Counted from the first letter of the stretch, positions 27,046 through 37,060 are shown. The stretch is 64,000 bases of DNA from RZZS01 sp964498755 (GCA_964498755.1 CAZCIB010000002.1:21427-85426), one strand, 5' to 3'. Numbers and translations are program-made. The notes: generated by a model from the letters alone, not told the origin.

Positions 27046-27771
27046 CTAGTCCTTGAAAATGACCTGCGCGGACTTGATATGGCGTTCGTTTCCGCTTTTG
27101 TCTTCCATAATCATCGCGCCGTTTTCATCCATGCCTTTAAAGACGCCCTGTATTTCGGCGTCTGGTAAAATCACGGTTACCGGACAATCGACGCCATGCG
27201 CCTGCTTGAGCCACGCTGCCTTGATGCGCTCAAAGCCTTTATCGAGCCAGACCTTGTAATGCCTGTCAAAGCTCTCCAGCACGTTATCGCGCAGCCCTTC
27301 AATGCTGTTTTCCCTGGCGTTAATCGCATCCAGCCCCGTTGCTCCCGGATCTTCCGGGGGCGCGGAAACATTAATCCCGACGCCGAGCGCAATGTGGTCA
27401 ACCCGGCCGCGCACGAGAGAGGTCTCGCATAAAATTCCGGCGATCTTTTTGCCGTCGATCAAAATATCGTTCGGCCATTTGAGCGTCTTTTCGTGGCCGG
27501 CGGGCAGATAGGTTTCCAGCGCCGCCGACACGGCCAAAGCCGAAACAAAAGCGATCTGACCCGCATCCTCGGCCAGGCATTCGGGCCTTAGCAAGACGGA
27601 CATATAGAGATTGCCGCGCGGCGACTCCCACGTCTTGCCCATACGCCCTTTTCCGCTTGTCTGTTCAAGCGCATGAATAACGAGGCCCTCACCGGTCGCC
27701 ATCTCGCCTTCCTCACGGATGAGATCCTGCGTACTTTCGACGGTCTCTAATGTTCGAACGTTGAATTTCAT
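27046..27771 (-). CDS. birA: Biotin--[acetyl-CoA-carboxylase] ligase
   Basis: This enzyme activates biotin as biotinyl-AMP and attaches it to the carboxylase carrier. The 241-aa sequence begins directly with the catalytic domain (VESTQDLIREEGE). It contains the biotin/AMP loop GKGRMGKTWESPRG at residues 40-53 and the KWPNDILIDGKKIAGIL block. It lacks the N-terminal helix-turn-helix of the E. coli repressor form, so it is a class I, non-regulatory ligase. It lies downstream of nuoN (71-nt spacer). Confidence 0.94.
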   Translation of the reverse strand: MKFNVRTLETVESTQDLIREEGEMATGEGLVIHALEQTSGKGRMGKTWESPRGNLYMSVLLRPECLAEDAGQIAFVSALAVSAALETYLPAGHEKTLKWPNDILIDGKKIAGILCETSLVRGRVDHIALGVGINVSAPPEDPGATGLDAINARENSIEGLRDNVLESFDRHYKVWLDKGFERIKAAWLKQAHGVDCPVTVILPDAEIQGVFKGMDENGAMIMEDKSGNERHIKSAQVIFKD

Positions 27772-27842
27772 TCCGGTCTCTTGCCCTCATAACTTTTACG
27801 ATTTGATGATATTCCTTACGGACGCAAGTGTAAAAAGAAAAC

Positions 27843-29297
27843 TCATCCGCTCGACAGGACTGAGGCCGCCGAATAGGAAAGGACTCTTAACGGCTCCGGC
27901 GCGAATATATACAAAATCACAAAAAGGGAACACAGCGTCATGACAAGTCGGCTGGAGAAAGAGACGTTCGGATCAAAGCTTTCTGAAGGCTCGTCAAACA
28001 GCATGATTTTAATCAGCTTTAAGTAGTAAAAGGCCGCAACGACAGAGGTCAAAACGCCGATAACGGCGAGCAAGGGATATCCCGCTGCTACGGCTTCCTG
28101 AAAGACAAAGAGCTTGGCGAAAAACCCGGCCAGCGGCGGTATGCCCGCCATGGAGAACAAAAGCGCGGTCATAGCGTAGGCCGAAAACGGCCTGTTTTTT
28201 ACCAGCCCCGCAAGATCCTCTATTTTTTCAGCGGCATACCCGTCCCGGCGCATCGCCAGCACAAAAGCAAACACGCCGGCGCTCATAACCATGTAAACGA
28301 GACCGTAAAACAGAACGGCGCCTATACCTTCTTCAGTCCCCGTCACGACGCCTATCAGGGCGTAACCGACATGGCCGATCGAGCTGTAGGCCAGCAGGCG
28401 CTTGATATTATCCTGAACCAGCGCGGCGAAGGCGCCCAAAGCCATGGACGCAAGCGACAGCAAATAAATGATCTGGCTCCAGTCATCGGTCATTCCGCCA
28501 AAAGGCTGGTAAAGCAGGCGGATCAATAATGCGAGCGCCGCAATTTTGGGCACAATGGCGAACAAGGCCGTCACGGACGTCGGCGCGCCCTGATACACGT
28601 CCGGAGTCCACATATGGAACGGCGCGGCGGAAATTTTAAATGCCAGGCCAGAGAGCACGAAAACGAGCCCGACAAGCAGACCCAGCCGCAAATGCTCGCC
28701 TTCAGATACCGCCGACGCTATGCCGTCAAAGCTGGTCGTTCCTGCAAAACCGTAAATCAGCGACGCGCCAAAAAGGATCATGCCCGACGAAATCGCGCCA
28801 AGAACGAAATACTTTATCCCGGATTCCGCCGAGCGCGCCAGATCGCGGTGAAACGCCGCAAGCACGTAAAGACTTAAAGACTGCAATTCCAGAGCGAGAT
28901 ACAGCGAAAGCAGATCATTTGCGCTGACCATGAGCATCATGCCGAGACCGGCCAGCAAAACCAGAACAGGATACTCAAAACGGCCTATGCGCTCCTGCTG
29001 TAAATAGCGCATCGAGATTGCCAGAACAGCGGCAAGACCCGCCAGAATCAGCAACTTGACGAACCCCGCAAAGCCGTCAAGGATAATCATGCCGCCGGGA
29101 ATCGTCCGCGAATGCCAGTCCAGGCCCACAAGCGTCAGCCCGGTTATAACAATCGCTCCAAGCCCCCCGTAGGAAATGAGACGCATTGACTTGTTCCCCG
29201 TAAATGCGCCCGCCATCAACAAAATCATGGTCAAAACCGCGAGAACGATTTCCGGCAAAAGCGGCGCGTAATCTGAAAACGCAAAGGCTTCGTTCAT
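27843..29297 (-). CDS. nuoN: NADH-quinone oxidoreductase subunit N
   Basis: NuoN is one of the three antiporter-like proton-pumping membrane subunits of complex I. The 484-aa protein has about 14 hydrophobic segments. Conserved blocks include [18 protein letters not shown] (glutamate in TM5), [21 protein letters not shown] (lysine in TM7-8) and [14 protein letters not shown]. It overlaps nuoM by 4 nt and is the last nuo gene. Confidence 0.97.
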   Translation of the reverse strand: MNEAFAFSDYAPLLPEIVLAVLTMILLMAGAFTGNKSMRLISYGGLGAIVITGLTLVGLDWHSRTIPGGMIILDGFAGFVKLLILAGLAAVLAISMRYLQQERIGRFEYPVLVLLAGLGMMLMVSANDLLSLYLALELQSLSLYVLAAFHRDLARSAESGIKYFVLGAISSGMILFGASLIYGFAGTTSFDGIASAVSEGEHLRLGLLVGLVFVLSGLAFKISAAPFHMWTPDVYQGAPTSVTALFAIVPKIAALALLIRLLYQPFGGMTDDWSQIIYLLSLASMALGAFAALVQDNIKRLLAYSSIGHVGYALIGVVTGTEEGIGAVLFYGLVYMVMSAGVFAFVLAMRRDGYAAEKIEDLAGLVKNRPFSAYAMTALLFSMAGIPPLAGFFAKLFVFQEAVAAGYPLLAVIGVLTSVVAAFYYLKLIKIMLFDEPSESFDPNVSFSSRLVMTLCSLFVILYIFAPEPLRVLSYSAASVLSSG

Positions 29298-30814
29298 TCT
29301 TCCCCGGCCTCCTGGCTGTTAAATCCGCCTTCAATCCCGGCTTCGTAAAGCGAAACAAGATTTTCAACGGACGCCGATGTCCGGTCCAGTATCAGTCCCG
29401 GAAAAACCCCAAGACCGAGGACCATAAGCGCGACCGGGATAAGAAGGCTTTTCTCGCGCAGATCAACATCCTGCATTTTTTCCGCTTCCGGATTTGTAAC
29501 CTGCCCGAAGACAACGCGGCGGTAAAGGATCAGCATATAAGCCGCGCCCAGAACCACCCCTGTCGCCGCCAAAGTCGCATAAAGCGTATTGACCTCAAAC
29601 GCCGCCAGCAGCGTCAGGAACTCACCGACAAAACCGCTGGTCCCAGGCAGGCCGACGGAGCCCAGCATAAAGATCATGAAGAGCGTAGCGAAAACAGGCA
29701 TGTTCGAGACTATCCCGCCATATTTTCCAATCTCGCGCGTATGAAGCCTGTCATATAAAACGCCGACGCACAGGAAGAGCGCCCCGGAAATCAGCCCATG
29801 GCTCAGCATCTGGAACACTGCGCCTTCAATGCCCTGCTGCGTGGCGCTGAAAATGCCGAGCGTCACGAAGCCCATATGCGCGACGGAGGAATACGCGATC
29901 AGCTTCTTAATGTCTTCCTGCACCAGCGCGACAAGCGACGTATAAATAATCGCGATCACGCTGAGCGTAAACACGAGCGGCGCGAACATCTCGCTCGCCT
30001 CCGGAAACATAGGCAGGGAAAAGCGCAGGAAACCGTATCCACCGATTTTCAAGAGCACCCCGGCAAGGATGACCGAGCCTGCGGTCGGCGCCTCGACATG
30101 GGCGTCGGGGAGCCAGGTATGCACGGGCCACATCGGCATCTTGACGGCGAAGCTGGCGAAAAAGGCAAGCCACAGCCATATCTGCAAATGCGAGGCGACA
30201 GGATTTTGCATGAGCTCAGGGATACTGGTGGTCCCGGCTTCCAGATAGAGCGCGATCATCGCGACAAGCATCAGAAGCGAGCCCAGCAGCGTATAGAGAA
30301 AGAACTTGTAAGAAGCGTAAATCCGGCGCGGCCCGCCCCAGACGCCGATAATCAGGAACATTGGGATCAATACGCCTTCGAAGAATACGTAGAAAAGTAC
30401 CGTGTCGAGCGCGCAAAACGTGCCGATCATCATGGTTTCCAGCAATAAGAACGCCATCATGTATTCACGAACGCGTTTTTGAATGCTGTTCCAGCTTGCG
30501 ACGATGCAAACGCTGGTTAAGAAAGTCGACAGCAAAATGAAAAGCAGGGAAATGCCATCAACGCCGACGTGATAAGAAATGCCGAGCGAGGGAAACCAGT
30601 CATATTTTTCAACAAACTGGAATTCCGCCGTGTCCTGATCAAAACGCGTTAACATGTAAACGCTCAAGGCGAAGGCGAACAGCGAAGTATAAAGCGCGAC
30701 GTAACGCACATTCATCGCGGCCGCCTGATCCTCGCCGCGAATCGTCAGGATAAAAAACGCCCCGAGCAGAGGCAGAACCAGCATCATGGTCAGAACGGGA
30801 AGGTCCGGCGTCAT
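29294..30814 (-). CDS. nuoM: NADH-quinone oxidoreductase subunit M
   Basis: NuoM is the second antiporter-like subunit. Start ATG 30814 ([18 protein letters not shown], 506 aa) lies 4 nt after the nuoL stop; the frame upstream overlaps nuoL. Conserved segments include [17 protein letters not shown] with the pump glutamate, [23 protein letters not shown] with the lysine, and [12 protein letters not shown]. Length is normal. Confidence 0.97.
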   Translation of the reverse strand: MTPDLPVLTMMLVLPLLGAFFILTIRGEDQAAAMNVRYVALYTSLFAFALSVYMLTRFDQDTAEFQFVEKYDWFPSLGISYHVGVDGISLLFILLSTFLTSVCIVASWNSIQKRVREYMMAFLLLETMMIGTFCALDTVLFYVFFEGVLIPMFLIIGVWGGPRRIYASYKFFLYTLLGSLLMLVAMIALYLEAGTTSIPELMQNPVASHLQIWLWLAFFASFAVKMPMWPVHTWLPDAHVEAPTAGSVILAGVLLKIGGYGFLRFSLPMFPEASEMFAPLVFTLSVIAIIYTSLVALVQEDIKKLIAYSSVAHMGFVTLGIFSATQQGIEGAVFQMLSHGLISGALFLCVGVLYDRLHTREIGKYGGIVSNMPVFATLFMIFMLGSVGLPGTSGFVGEFLTLLAAFEVNTLYATLAATGVVLGAAYMLILYRRVVFGQVTNPEAEKMQDVDLREKSLLIPVALMVLGLGVFPGLILDRTSASVENLVSLYEAGIEGGFNSQEAGEE

Positions 30815-30818
30815 GGCT

Positions 30819-32807
30819 TCAGCGCTCCCCGAACAGCAAAATGAAAGAGATAATGCCAATGACGCTGACAATCATCACGAAGGCGTAATGATAGATATAA
30901 CCGCTCTGCGCCTTGCCGGCGCCGGCGCCAAGCCTCTGCGACAGCCACGCGAACCCGTCCGGGCCGAAACGGTCAATGACCTTGCGATCGCCCGTGCCCG
31001 AAAACGCCATTCCTGCGAAAAAGCTGGTTTTAACGAACAGACTTTCGTAAAGCTCGTCAAAATACCATTTGCGGAAAAACAGCGCGTTCAACTGCCGGAT
31101 TAAAGGCAGCGACGTTAAACGGGATACGATCCCCGCCCGCCAGAGATAGAGCAGGTAGGCCGTCAATATTCCCAGTACGCCCACGACAACGGGCAGATAT
31201 TTGACCCATTTCGGCACGTGATACGCGCCCTCGACCGTATCGTTTTCCGGCAGGACTTTCAACGATTCGCCCCAGAAGTACTCCCTGTGCCATGCGCTGA
31301 CATATGGTTTGCCGTCGCGCATAATCACCTCATCGCTCGGGGAGCCGACAAAGCCGCCGTAAAAGCTCGAGCCCGCCATAATCGCGCCGACCGCCAGCAC
31401 GGCCAGCGGCATCAGCATCACGGAGGGCGACTCGTGGACATGCGCCATGACTTTTTCGTCCGCGCGCTGCGGCCCGTGGAACGTCATCAAAATCAGCCGC
31501 CATGAATAAAACGCCGTCATGAACGCCGCCGCGATCCCGAGCCAGTAGGCAAACGTCCCGAACCACGTGTGATCGGCCCAAGCGGCTTCCAGAATCATGT
31601 CCTTTGAATAGAATCCGGCGAAGAACGGTATGCCCGCAAGCGCGAGCGCGCCGATCCACATCAGAACGTAAGTCGTCGGGATTAGTTTCCAGATCCCGCC
31701 CATGCGGCGCATGTCCTGCTCGTCGCTCATTGCATGAATGACCGAGCCTGCGCCAAGGAATAACAGCGCCTTGAAAAACGCGTGCGTGAACAGGTGAAAC
31801 ATCGCCGCTCCATATGCCGATACGCCAAGCGCAAAGAACATATAGCCGAGCTGGCTCATCGTCGAATAGGCAATCACGCGCTTGATATCGAACTGCGTCA
31901 TGCCGATGGTCGCCGCGACGAACGCCGTCAGCGCGCCAACGACGCAAATCACCATCAGCGCTAGCGGCGCGTATTCGTAGAGCGGCGAAAACCGGGCCAC
32001 AAGAAAGACACCGGCTGTGACCATGGTTGCGGCGTGAATAAGCGCCGAGACCGGAGTCGGTCCCTCCATCGCGTCGGGCAGCCATGTATGCAGACCGACC
32101 TGCGCCGACTTGCCGACCGCGCCAAGGAACAGAAGCAGGCCGATTGTCGTCAGAGCGGGAACGGTATAGCCAATGAATTCGAACGTCGCGTTCGCGTAAT
32201 CCGGAGCTAGTTCAAAGATCGTATCGAAATCGACGCTGCCGAAGAGCATAAACACGGCGAATATCCCGAGCAGAAAGCCGAAATCCCCGACGCGGTTGAC
32301 GATAAAGGCCTTGTTCGCCGCCGAGTTGGCCGTATGTTTTTTGTTCCAGAACCCGATCAAAAGATACGAGGTCAGGCCGACGCCCTCCCAGCCGAAGAAG
32401 AGCTGCAAGAGGTTATCCGCGCTCACCAGCATCAGCATCGCGAAGGTGAACAACGAGAGATAAGCGAAAAACCGCGCCCGGTGCGGGTCATGGCTCATAT
32501 AGCCGATGGAGTACACATGCACGCAAGAAGAGACGATATTGACCACCAGCATCATCACGACGGAAAGCTGATCGAAGCGCAGCGCCCAGTTGACGGCGAA
32601 ATCGCCCGAAACGATCCATTCGCTTAAGACTTTCGTGTAAGGCGCGCTTTCGAGAATAACCTGCTGGAACAGGACGAAGGAGGACAGCGCCGCGATAATC
32701 ACGCCCGCGCATGTCACGAACATCGCGCCTTTGTCGCCGATCTGTTTCCCGAACAGAAAGGCGATCAAAAACCCGAATAGCGGCGCGAATATAGCTAGGA
32801 TATCCAT
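30819..32807 (-). CDS. nuoL: NADH-quinone oxidoreductase subunit L
   Basis: NuoL is the distal antiporter-like subunit carrying the long lateral helix. The 662-aa product has [49 protein letters not shown] and [12 protein letters not shown], all diagnostic, and a C-terminal extension containing the lateral and anchor helices. It is separated from nuoK by an unrelated 115-aa gene. Confidence 0.97.
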   Translation of the reverse strand: MDILAIFAPLFGFLIAFLFGKQIGDKGAMFVTCAGVIIAALSSFVLFQQVILESAPYTKVLSEWIVSGDFAVNWALRFDQLSVVMMLVVNIVSSCVHVYSIGYMSHDPHRARFFAYLSLFTFAMLMLVSADNLLQLFFGWEGVGLTSYLLIGFWNKKHTANSAANKAFIVNRVGDFGFLLGIFAVFMLFGSVDFDTIFELAPDYANATFEFIGYTVPALTTIGLLLFLGAVGKSAQVGLHTWLPDAMEGPTPVSALIHAATMVTAGVFLVARFSPLYEYAPLALMVICVVGALTAFVAATIGMTQFDIKRVIAYSTMSQLGYMFFALGVSAYGAAMFHLFTHAFFKALLFLGAGSVIHAMSDEQDMRRMGGIWKLIPTTYVLMWIGALALAGIPFFAGFYSKDMILEAAWADHTWFGTFAYWLGIAAAFMTAFYSWRLILMTFHGPQRADEKVMAHVHESPSVMLMPLAVLAVGAIMAGSSFYGGFVGSPSDEVIMRDGKPYVSAWHREYFWGESLKVLPENDTVEGAYHVPKWVKYLPVVVGVLGILTAYLLYLWRAGIVSRLTSLPLIRQLNALFFRKWYFDELYESLFVKTSFFAGMAFSGTGDRKVIDRFGPDGFAWLSQRLGAGAGKAQSGYIYHYAFVMIVSVIGIISFILLFGER

Positions 32808-32816
32808 GATGAGCCT

Positions 32817-33164
32817 TTAGGGTTCTTTATAGCTTAGCCCGGGCTCAATTTCGCCCATTCTAATACGCCCTATCGTGACATTAACCTCACGCTCCTCTAA
32901 CAACCCGGAATCATCTAGCCATAGCCTAGCTTTATTTTTTGCATAATTTGCATGCTCTTGCCCGATTGTTCCATTTCCATCTATGGCTTTCGGGTCTATT
33001 ACAATTTCGATCTTGCCATCAATCACGCCGACAAGATGAGGAGAGGACATGATGCCAAATTCATCCTTGATCCTCCTGTGCAACTTTCCATTTAAAGAAG
33101 AAACAGTTTTTATAAAAACGTTAAAGTCCTGATGCAATCTAGCCGTTAAGTCAGGTGATTTCAT
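32817..33164 (-). CDS. Unrecognised 115-aa protein between nuoK and nuoL
   Basis: I do not recognise this protein. It is soluble-looking (no membrane segment or signal peptide) with DFNVFIKTVSSLNGKLHRRIKDEFG, then a beta-rich stretch HLVGVIDGKIEIVIDPK and a C-terminal EREVNVTIGRIRMGEIEPG. It starts 4 nt after the nuoK stop and ends 9 nt before nuoL, so it is almost certainly co-transcribed. Its DNA is visibly more AT-rich than the adjacent nuo genes and uses codons they avoid, which suggests late acquisition. A small accessory role is possible but unsupported. Confidence 0.65.
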   Translation of the reverse strand: MKSPDLTARLHQDFNVFIKTVSSLNGKLHRRIKDEFGIMSSPHLVGVIDGKIEIVIDPKAIDGNGTIGQEHANYAKNKARLWLDDSGLLEEREVNVTIGRIRMGEIEPGLSYKEP

Positions 33165-33168
33165 TTAT

Positions 33169-33480
33169 CTATCCTTTCATTGAAGAAACATCGTCCACCG
33201 CGATCGTACCTTTATTGCGGAAGAACACAACCAGAATGGCAAGACCGATCGCCGCTTCGGCGGCCGCGACGGTCAGAATGAACAGCGTAAACACCTGCCC
33301 GGCCAGATCGCCCATAAACGCCGAGAACGCGACAAAGTTAATGTTCACGGCCAGCAGCATCAGCTCAATCGACATCAGGATAATAATCACGTTGCGACGG
33401 TTCAGGAATATCCCGAACAGCCCGAGGGTGAACAGGATTGCCGCGACTGTCAGGTAGTGGATGAGGGTGATGTCTAGCAT
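33169..33480 (-). CDS. nuoK: NADH-quinone oxidoreductase subunit K
   Basis: NuoK is a small three-helix subunit in the proton channel, with conserved glutamates in helices 2 and 3. The ATG at 33480 gives 103 aa ([20 protein letters not shown]), standard for the family. The glutamates appear in [17 protein letters not shown] and [14 protein letters not shown]. The longer frame upstream translates the octad repeat and is rejected. A spacer repeat of 8-bp units separates it from nuoJ. Confidence 0.96.
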   Translation of the reverse strand: MLDITLIHYLTVAAILFTLGLFGIFLNRRNVIIILMSIELMLLAVNINFVAFSAFMGDLAGQVFTLFILTVAAAEAAIGLAILVVFFRNKGTIAVDDVSSMKG

Positions 33481-33497
33481 GGCGCGGCTCCGCCCCC

Positions 33498-33594
33498 GAT
33501 GATCGGATGATCGGATGATCGGACGACCGGAATGCCGCAATTCCCGGCTCCCAAAACTCTGATCCTCTGATCATCTGATAGTCTGATCATCCGC
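33498..33594. repeat. Octad inverted repeat between nuoJ and nuoK
   Basis: Tandem GATGATCG units (33498-33530) are followed, after about 20 nt, by TGATCCTC/TGATCATC/TGATAGTC units (to 33594) in inverted orientation. Over 33 nt the arms are reverse complements at about 25 positions. The period is 8 nt. The right end coincides with the nuoJ stop codon; the left end is 17 nt before nuoK. Confidence 0.75.
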
Positions 33595-34193
33595 TACACT
33601 CCCGTCCCCGGCGTGACTTTCCGGATTTCAACCACATCTTCACGTTTTACAGCGAGCTGATCCCCGACCTTCTGGCGGCGGACGTCCGTGCGTACGCGAT
33701 GAGTCAAAACAATCGCGCCGATCATCGCGACGAACAGGATCATCCCGGCCATTTGAAATGCGAACACGTAATCCGTATACAAGACGCGGCCGAGCATTTC
33801 CGTATTCGTCAGAGCGTTCTCAGTCTGCGCGAGCGGCATCCGCGCCTCCGTCGAAGGCAGCGCGGAAAACAGCAAATACAGCTCGGCCAACAATACGACT
33901 CCCAGGATAATCCCTAGCGGCACGTACTGCATCGCGCCTTTGCGCAGACTTTTGAAATCGACGTCGAGCATCATGACGACAAACAGGAACAGCACCGCGA
34001 CCGCGCCGACATAGACGATCACAAGGATAAACGCGACGAACTCTGCGCCCAGCAGCACAAACAAACCCGCCGCGTTAAAAAACGCCAGAATAAGGAACAA
34101 CACGGAATACACAGGGTTGCGCGCGGTAATCACGAAAAAACCGCTGAGTAGCAAAACTCCCGCAAACATGTAAAAGGCAATCGCCGCGATCAT
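33594..34193 (-). CDS. nuoJ: NADH-quinone oxidoreductase subunit J
   Basis: NuoJ is a five-helix membrane subunit containing the pi-bulge helix of the coupling path. The 199-aa product begins MIAAIAFYMFAGVLLLSGFFVI and contains NAAGLFVLLGAEFVAFILVIVYVGAVAVLFLFVVMMLDVDF in overlapping helices, typical of the family. It has no nuo gene directly upstream on its strand: the preceding gene is the divergent pagL-like gene, so it must have its own promoter in 34194-34379. Confidence 0.95.
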   Translation of the reverse strand: MIAAIAFYMFAGVLLLSGFFVITARNPVYSVLFLILAFFNAAGLFVLLGAEFVAFILVIVYVGAVAVLFLFVVMMLDVDFKSLRKGAMQYVPLGIILGVVLLAELYLLFSALPSTEARMPLAQTENALTNTEMLGRVLYTDYVFAFQMAGMILFVAMIGAIVLTHRVRTDVRRQKVGDQLAVKREDVVEIRKVTPGTGV

Positions 34194-34379
34194 GATAACG
34201 CTTCGGATCAGGTTTAAACCACCGTCATTACTAAATCAGCAAACGTTCATAAGCAAGGCCGTGGATAAGATAAATGCCCGGAATATTTTCAGGATTGCTT
34301 ATTTACGCGCTTTGAATTTTTATGCAGGCTGATTTGAGTTATTTGTTTTTTCGATAAACGCGCAAAGGTTCCAAAAGCA
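34194..34379. promoter_or_regulatory. Divergent spacer between nuoJ and the pagL-like gene
   Basis: This 186-nt AT-rich spacer separates two genes transcribed away from each other and so must hold at least the nuoJ promoter. I see no match good enough to name a -35/-10 pair on either strand. It contains none of the heptad or octad repeats. Confidence 0.4.
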
Positions 34380-34904
34380 ATGTCAGAGTTTACGCGCCGC
34401 ATAAAAAAATACGCGCTCGCGATTTTTATATCCACCGCCCTGTTTTCGATGACCGCCGCAGCTGACCCGTCTCAGGAAGACACGGCTCACTATGACCTCC
34501 TCGCTTTTGCCATTGGATACTACGACATCCATGACGACAAGGAAGCGGCGGATTTCCGCATCGAATACCGATTCGGCGAGCCGATTATTTATGAACTGCG
34601 CACATGGCTTGGCCTTGAGGTCACGTCGGACGGCGCGGTTTTCGGCCTTGGCGGCCTGCTTTATGATTTTGAATTCGCGGACAAATACCATTTCGTGCCG
34701 TCATTCGGCACTGGACTCTACGCGGATGGCGGCGGCAAGGATCTCGGGAATACGGTGCAGTTCCGTACTCAGCTTGAGCTTCAATACGAATTCGATAACA
34801 AAAACCACATTTCAATCGCGGCCAGCCACATCTCGAACGCCGATCTCGGCGACTTCAACCCCGGCAGCGAAGTGATCAGCGTCTATTACAGCATTCCGTT
34901 TTAA
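34380..34904 (+). CDS. pagL: PagL-like lipid A 3-O-deacylase
   Basis: PagL is an outer-membrane beta-barrel hydrolase that removes the 3-O-acyl chain of lipid A. The 174-aa protein has an N-terminal hydrophobic signal (residues 10-28, ending TAAADP), alternating beta-strand-like sequence, and a terminal aromatic residue. The catalytic triad fits: His150, Ser152 (HISN) and Glu164. The His-Glu spacing of 14 and His-Ser spacing of 2 match P. aeruginosa PagL. It lies on the opposite strand inside the nuo cluster, between nuoI and nuoJ, convergent with nuoI. The window's lipid A genes show that a substrate is made. Confidence 0.85.
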   Translation: MSEFTRRIKKYALAIFISTALFSMTAAADPSQEDTAHYDLLAFAIGYYDIHDDKEAADFRIEYRFGEPIIYELRTWLGLEVTSDGAVFGLGGLLYDFEFADKYHFVPSFGTGLYADGGGKDLGNTVQFRTQLELQYEFDNKNHISIAASHISNADLGDFNPGSEVISVYYSIPF

Positions 34905-34910
34905 ATAGAA

Positions 34911-34979
34911 GCGAGAAGCGAGAAGCGAGAAGCGAGAAAATATCTATAAAAATCTCGCTTCTCGTTTCTTGTAACTCGC
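34911..34979. repeat. Heptad inverted repeat between convergent pagL-like gene and nuoI
   Basis: Arms 34911-34937 and 34953-34979 (27 nt) match as reverse complements at 22 positions. The left arm is four tandem GCGAGAA units. The loop is 15 nt and A/T-rich. Both neighbouring genes end here, 2-6 nt away, so the hairpin is well placed to act as a bidirectional terminator. Confidence 0.82.
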
Positions 34980-34981
34980 CA

Positions 34982-35470
34982 CTAACGATAAGGCGCGTCC
35001 TGTATCAGGTTTTGCGCGATCTGCGCTTCCCAGCGGTCGCCATTGGCGAGAAGACGCTCCTTGTTGTAATAAAGCTCTTCACGCGTTTCGGTCGCGAATT
35101 CGAAATTCGGCCCTTCGACGATGGCGTCAACCGGGCAGGCTTCCTGGCACAGCCCGCAATAGATGCACTTGGTCATGTCAATGTCGTAGCGCGTCGTGCG
35201 GCGGGATCCGTCCTCGCGCGGCTCGGATTCAATCGTGATTGCCAGCGCCGGGCAAATCGCTTCGCATAATTTACAGGCAATGCAGCGCTCTTCCCCGTTC
35301 GGATAGCGCCTGAGCGCGTGCTCGCCGCGGAAACGCGGGGATATAGGCCCCTTCTCATACGGGTAATTGATCGTCACGCGCGGCTTGAACAACGCGTATT
35401 TCAGCGTCAGAGCCATGCCACGCATGATTTCAGTGAGAAGGAAGGAGTTGATGAGGTTATTTACGGTCAC
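34982..35470 (-). CDS. nuoI: NADH-quinone oxidoreductase subunit I
   Basis: NuoI carries clusters N6a and N6b in the peripheral arm. Two ferredoxin motifs are present: [12 protein letters not shown] and [13 protein letters not shown] take GTG 35470 as the start: it gives 162 aa, the usual alphaproteobacterial length, with AAGAGAG upstream. The longer ATG frame to 35515 would add MDPRLRGDD, which is the translation of the adjacent palindrome. It is followed by a heptad repeat and then by genes on the other strand. Confidence 0.95.
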   Translation of the reverse strand: MTVNNLINSFLLTEIMRGMALTLKYALFKPRVTINYPYEKGPISPRFRGEHALRRYPNGEERCIACKLCEAICPALAITIESEPREDGSRRTTRYDIDMTKCIYCGLCQEACPVDAIVEGPNFEFATETREELYYNKERLLANGDRWEAQIAQNLIQDAPYR

Positions 35471-35488
35471 GTCACGCTCTCTTTGAGT

Positions 35489-35514
35489 GTCATCCCCGCG
35501 AAGGCGGGGATCCA
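35489..35514. repeat. GTCATCCCCGC palindrome, left flank of GIY-YIG gene
   Basis: A 26-nt palindrome, GTCATCCCCGCGAAGGCGGGGATCCA with a GAA-type loop, lies between nuoI and the 3' end of the GIY-YIG gene (4 nt after its stop). It is nearly identical to the copy at 35825-35850. Confidence 0.88.
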
Positions 35515-35518
35515 AAAT

Positions 35519-35812
35519 CTAGGCAAGGGAATCGTACAGGTCATTCCATTCCGGGTTAAATTCGTTTATTCGTCTCAGTTTCCATTTCCTGTTCCATTTT
35601 TTCATCGCCTTTTCGCGCGCGATGGCCCCATTAATATCCGTATGATGCTCATAGAAAACAAGTTTGTCGACCCCGTATTTCTTTGTAAAACTGTCCGCCA
35701 CCCCTTCCTTATGTTGCCAGACGCGTTTGATCAAATTGTTTGTTACGCCAATATACAAAGTTCCGTTTTCGCGGCTCGCAAGGATGTAGACGTAGTAGTT
35801 GTGGTCTTTCAT
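35519..35812 (-). CDS. Solo GIY-YIG domain nuclease
   Basis: The 97-aa protein is one GIY-YIG domain of the small COG2827-like (UPF0213-related) kind. It shows YVYIL (residues 7-11) and LYIG (19-22) in place of GIY and YIG, Arg30, His34 (IKRVWQHK) and the catalytic Glu67 in GAIAREKAMKKW, followed by a basic helix. Cellular roles of solo GIY-YIG proteins are poorly known. It sits between nuoI and nuoH, bracketed on both sides by GTCATCCCCGC palindromes, and is more AT-rich than the nuo genes. No strong Shine-Dalgarno is visible. Confidence 0.88.
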   Translation of the reverse strand: MKDHNYYVYILASRENGTLYIGVTNNLIKRVWQHKEGVADSFTKKYGVDKLVFYEHHTDINGAIAREKAMKKWNRKWKLRRINEFNPEWNDLYDSLA

Positions 35813-35824
35813 TTTTTATTACAT

Positions 35825-35890
35825 GTCATCCCCGCGTAGGCGGGGATCCAATGTCTGCTGGTTTTAGATTCCCGCCTTCGCGGGGATGAC
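35825..35890. repeat. Paired GTCATCCCCGC palindromes, right flank of GIY-YIG gene
   Basis: Two copies in opposite orientation, 35825-35850 (GTCATCCCCGCGTAGGCGGG...) and 35867-35890 (GATTCCCGCCTTCGCGGGGATGAC), lie upstream of the GIY-YIG start and 22 nt from the nuoH stop. Together with the copy at 35489-35514 they bracket the nuclease gene. Confidence 0.87.
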
Positions 35891-35912
35891 AAGGAGTGAT
35901 ACCAAATGCCGA

Positions 35913-37043
35913 TTAAAAACAGTTAAGAGTAATCCCTGCACCCTCTTGTACCAATCTGTGACTATATTGATGGCAATTTTCCCCTTCTTTCATAGGCGGA
36001 GCCGAGAGCGTATAGCCAGTTTTCTCAGAAACCCTGCTGTGTTTTTCTGGCAACGCGTCAAACGCCAGCAGCGTTCCCGACATCACGACGATCCAGATAA
36101 GCGTGAACGGCAGGAAGACTTTCCAGCCCAGTCTCATGAGCTGGTCATAGCGGTATCTCGGGAACGTCGCCCGCGCCCAGACGAAATAAAACATGACAAG
36201 CGCGGTCTTCAGCGCAAACCAGACCACGCCCGGCACGACGCCAAGGGCCTCGATCCCGAAGGGCGGCAGCCACCCGCCCAGAAACAGGATGACCGTCATC
36301 GCGCTCATCAAAATCATATTCGCGTATTCGCCGAGGAAAAACAGCGCGAACGTCATCGCCGAATATTCAACCATGAACCCGCCGGACAGCTCCGACTCGC
36401 CTTCCGGCAGATCGAACGGGGCGCGGTTGGTCTCGGCGAGAATAGACACGAGAAAAACCACCAGCATCGGCAAGAGCATGACCTGCACCCACCACGGCCG
36501 CTCCGCCATGACAATGTCGGTCAGGTTCAGCGAGCCGACGCAGAGCAGGACCGCCACGATTACGAGGCCCATGGAAACCTCGTAGCTCACCATCTGCGAG
36601 GCCGAGCGCAGCCCGCCCAGAAACGCGTATTTCGAGTTCGAGGCCCATCCCGCCATGATCACGCCGTACACGCCCATGGACGAGACGGCGAAGAGGTACA
36701 AAATCCCGACATTGATATCGGCGATGACCAGCTGATAATCGACCGGGATCACCGCCCATGCGGCGAGCGCGAGCGTAAACGCCAGGACCGGGGCGAGCAG
36801 GAACACGGGCCGGTTCGCCTGTAGCGGAATAATGGTCTCCTTGGACAGGAGCTTGATCCCGTCGGCGATCGGCTGCAGCAGGCCAAGCGGCCCGACCAGC
36901 GTCGGCCCCTGCCTGCGCTGCATCGCGGAGAGAATCTTGCGCTCGGCGTAGGTGTAATACGCCACCGCCAGCAGAATGACGGTAATCATGAGGGTGATAG
37001 GCAGCAGGATTTCAATGGCGAAAGTCCAGACGAGTTCGATCAT
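35913..37043 (-). CDS. nuoH: NADH-quinone oxidoreductase subunit H with unusual C-terminal tail
   Basis: NuoH forms the quinone chamber at the junction of the two arms of complex I. Start ATG 37043 ([15 protein letters not shown]) has AGGAGA upstream; the frame above it is octad repeat. Conserved loops [44 protein letters not shown] and [17 protein letters not shown] are intact. The product is 376 aa, about 35-40 residues longer than usual. The excess after LLAFDAL (from about residue 339) is hydrophilic and contains two Cys, as if the original stop had been lost next to the palindrome/GIY-YIG insertion. Confidence 0.95.
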   Translation of the reverse strand: MIELVWTFAIEILLPITLMITVILLAVAYYTYAERKILSAMQRRQGPTLVGPLGLLQPIADGIKLLSKETIIPLQANRPVFLLAPVLAFTLALAAWAVIPVDYQLVIADINVGILYLFAVSSMGVYGVIMAGWASNSKYAFLGGLRSASQMVSYEVSMGLVIVAVLLCVGSLNLTDIVMAERPWWVQVMLLPMLVVFLVSILAETNRAPFDLPEGESELSGGFMVEYSAMTFALFFLGEYANMILMSAMTVILFLGGWLPPFGIEALGVVPGVVWFALKTALVMFYFVWARATFPRYRYDQLMRLGWKVFLPFTLIWIVVMSGTLLAFDALPEKHSRVSEKTGYTLSAPPMKEGENCHQYSHRLVQEGAGITLNCF

Positions 37044-37060
37044 GACTGTCTCCTGCACGC

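Noticed and set aside
35489..35890. Direct-repeat-like GTCATCCCCGC units as a CRISPR array
   Set aside because: Only three copies, in mixed orientation, with spacers of very different length and a gene between them; no cas genes are present.
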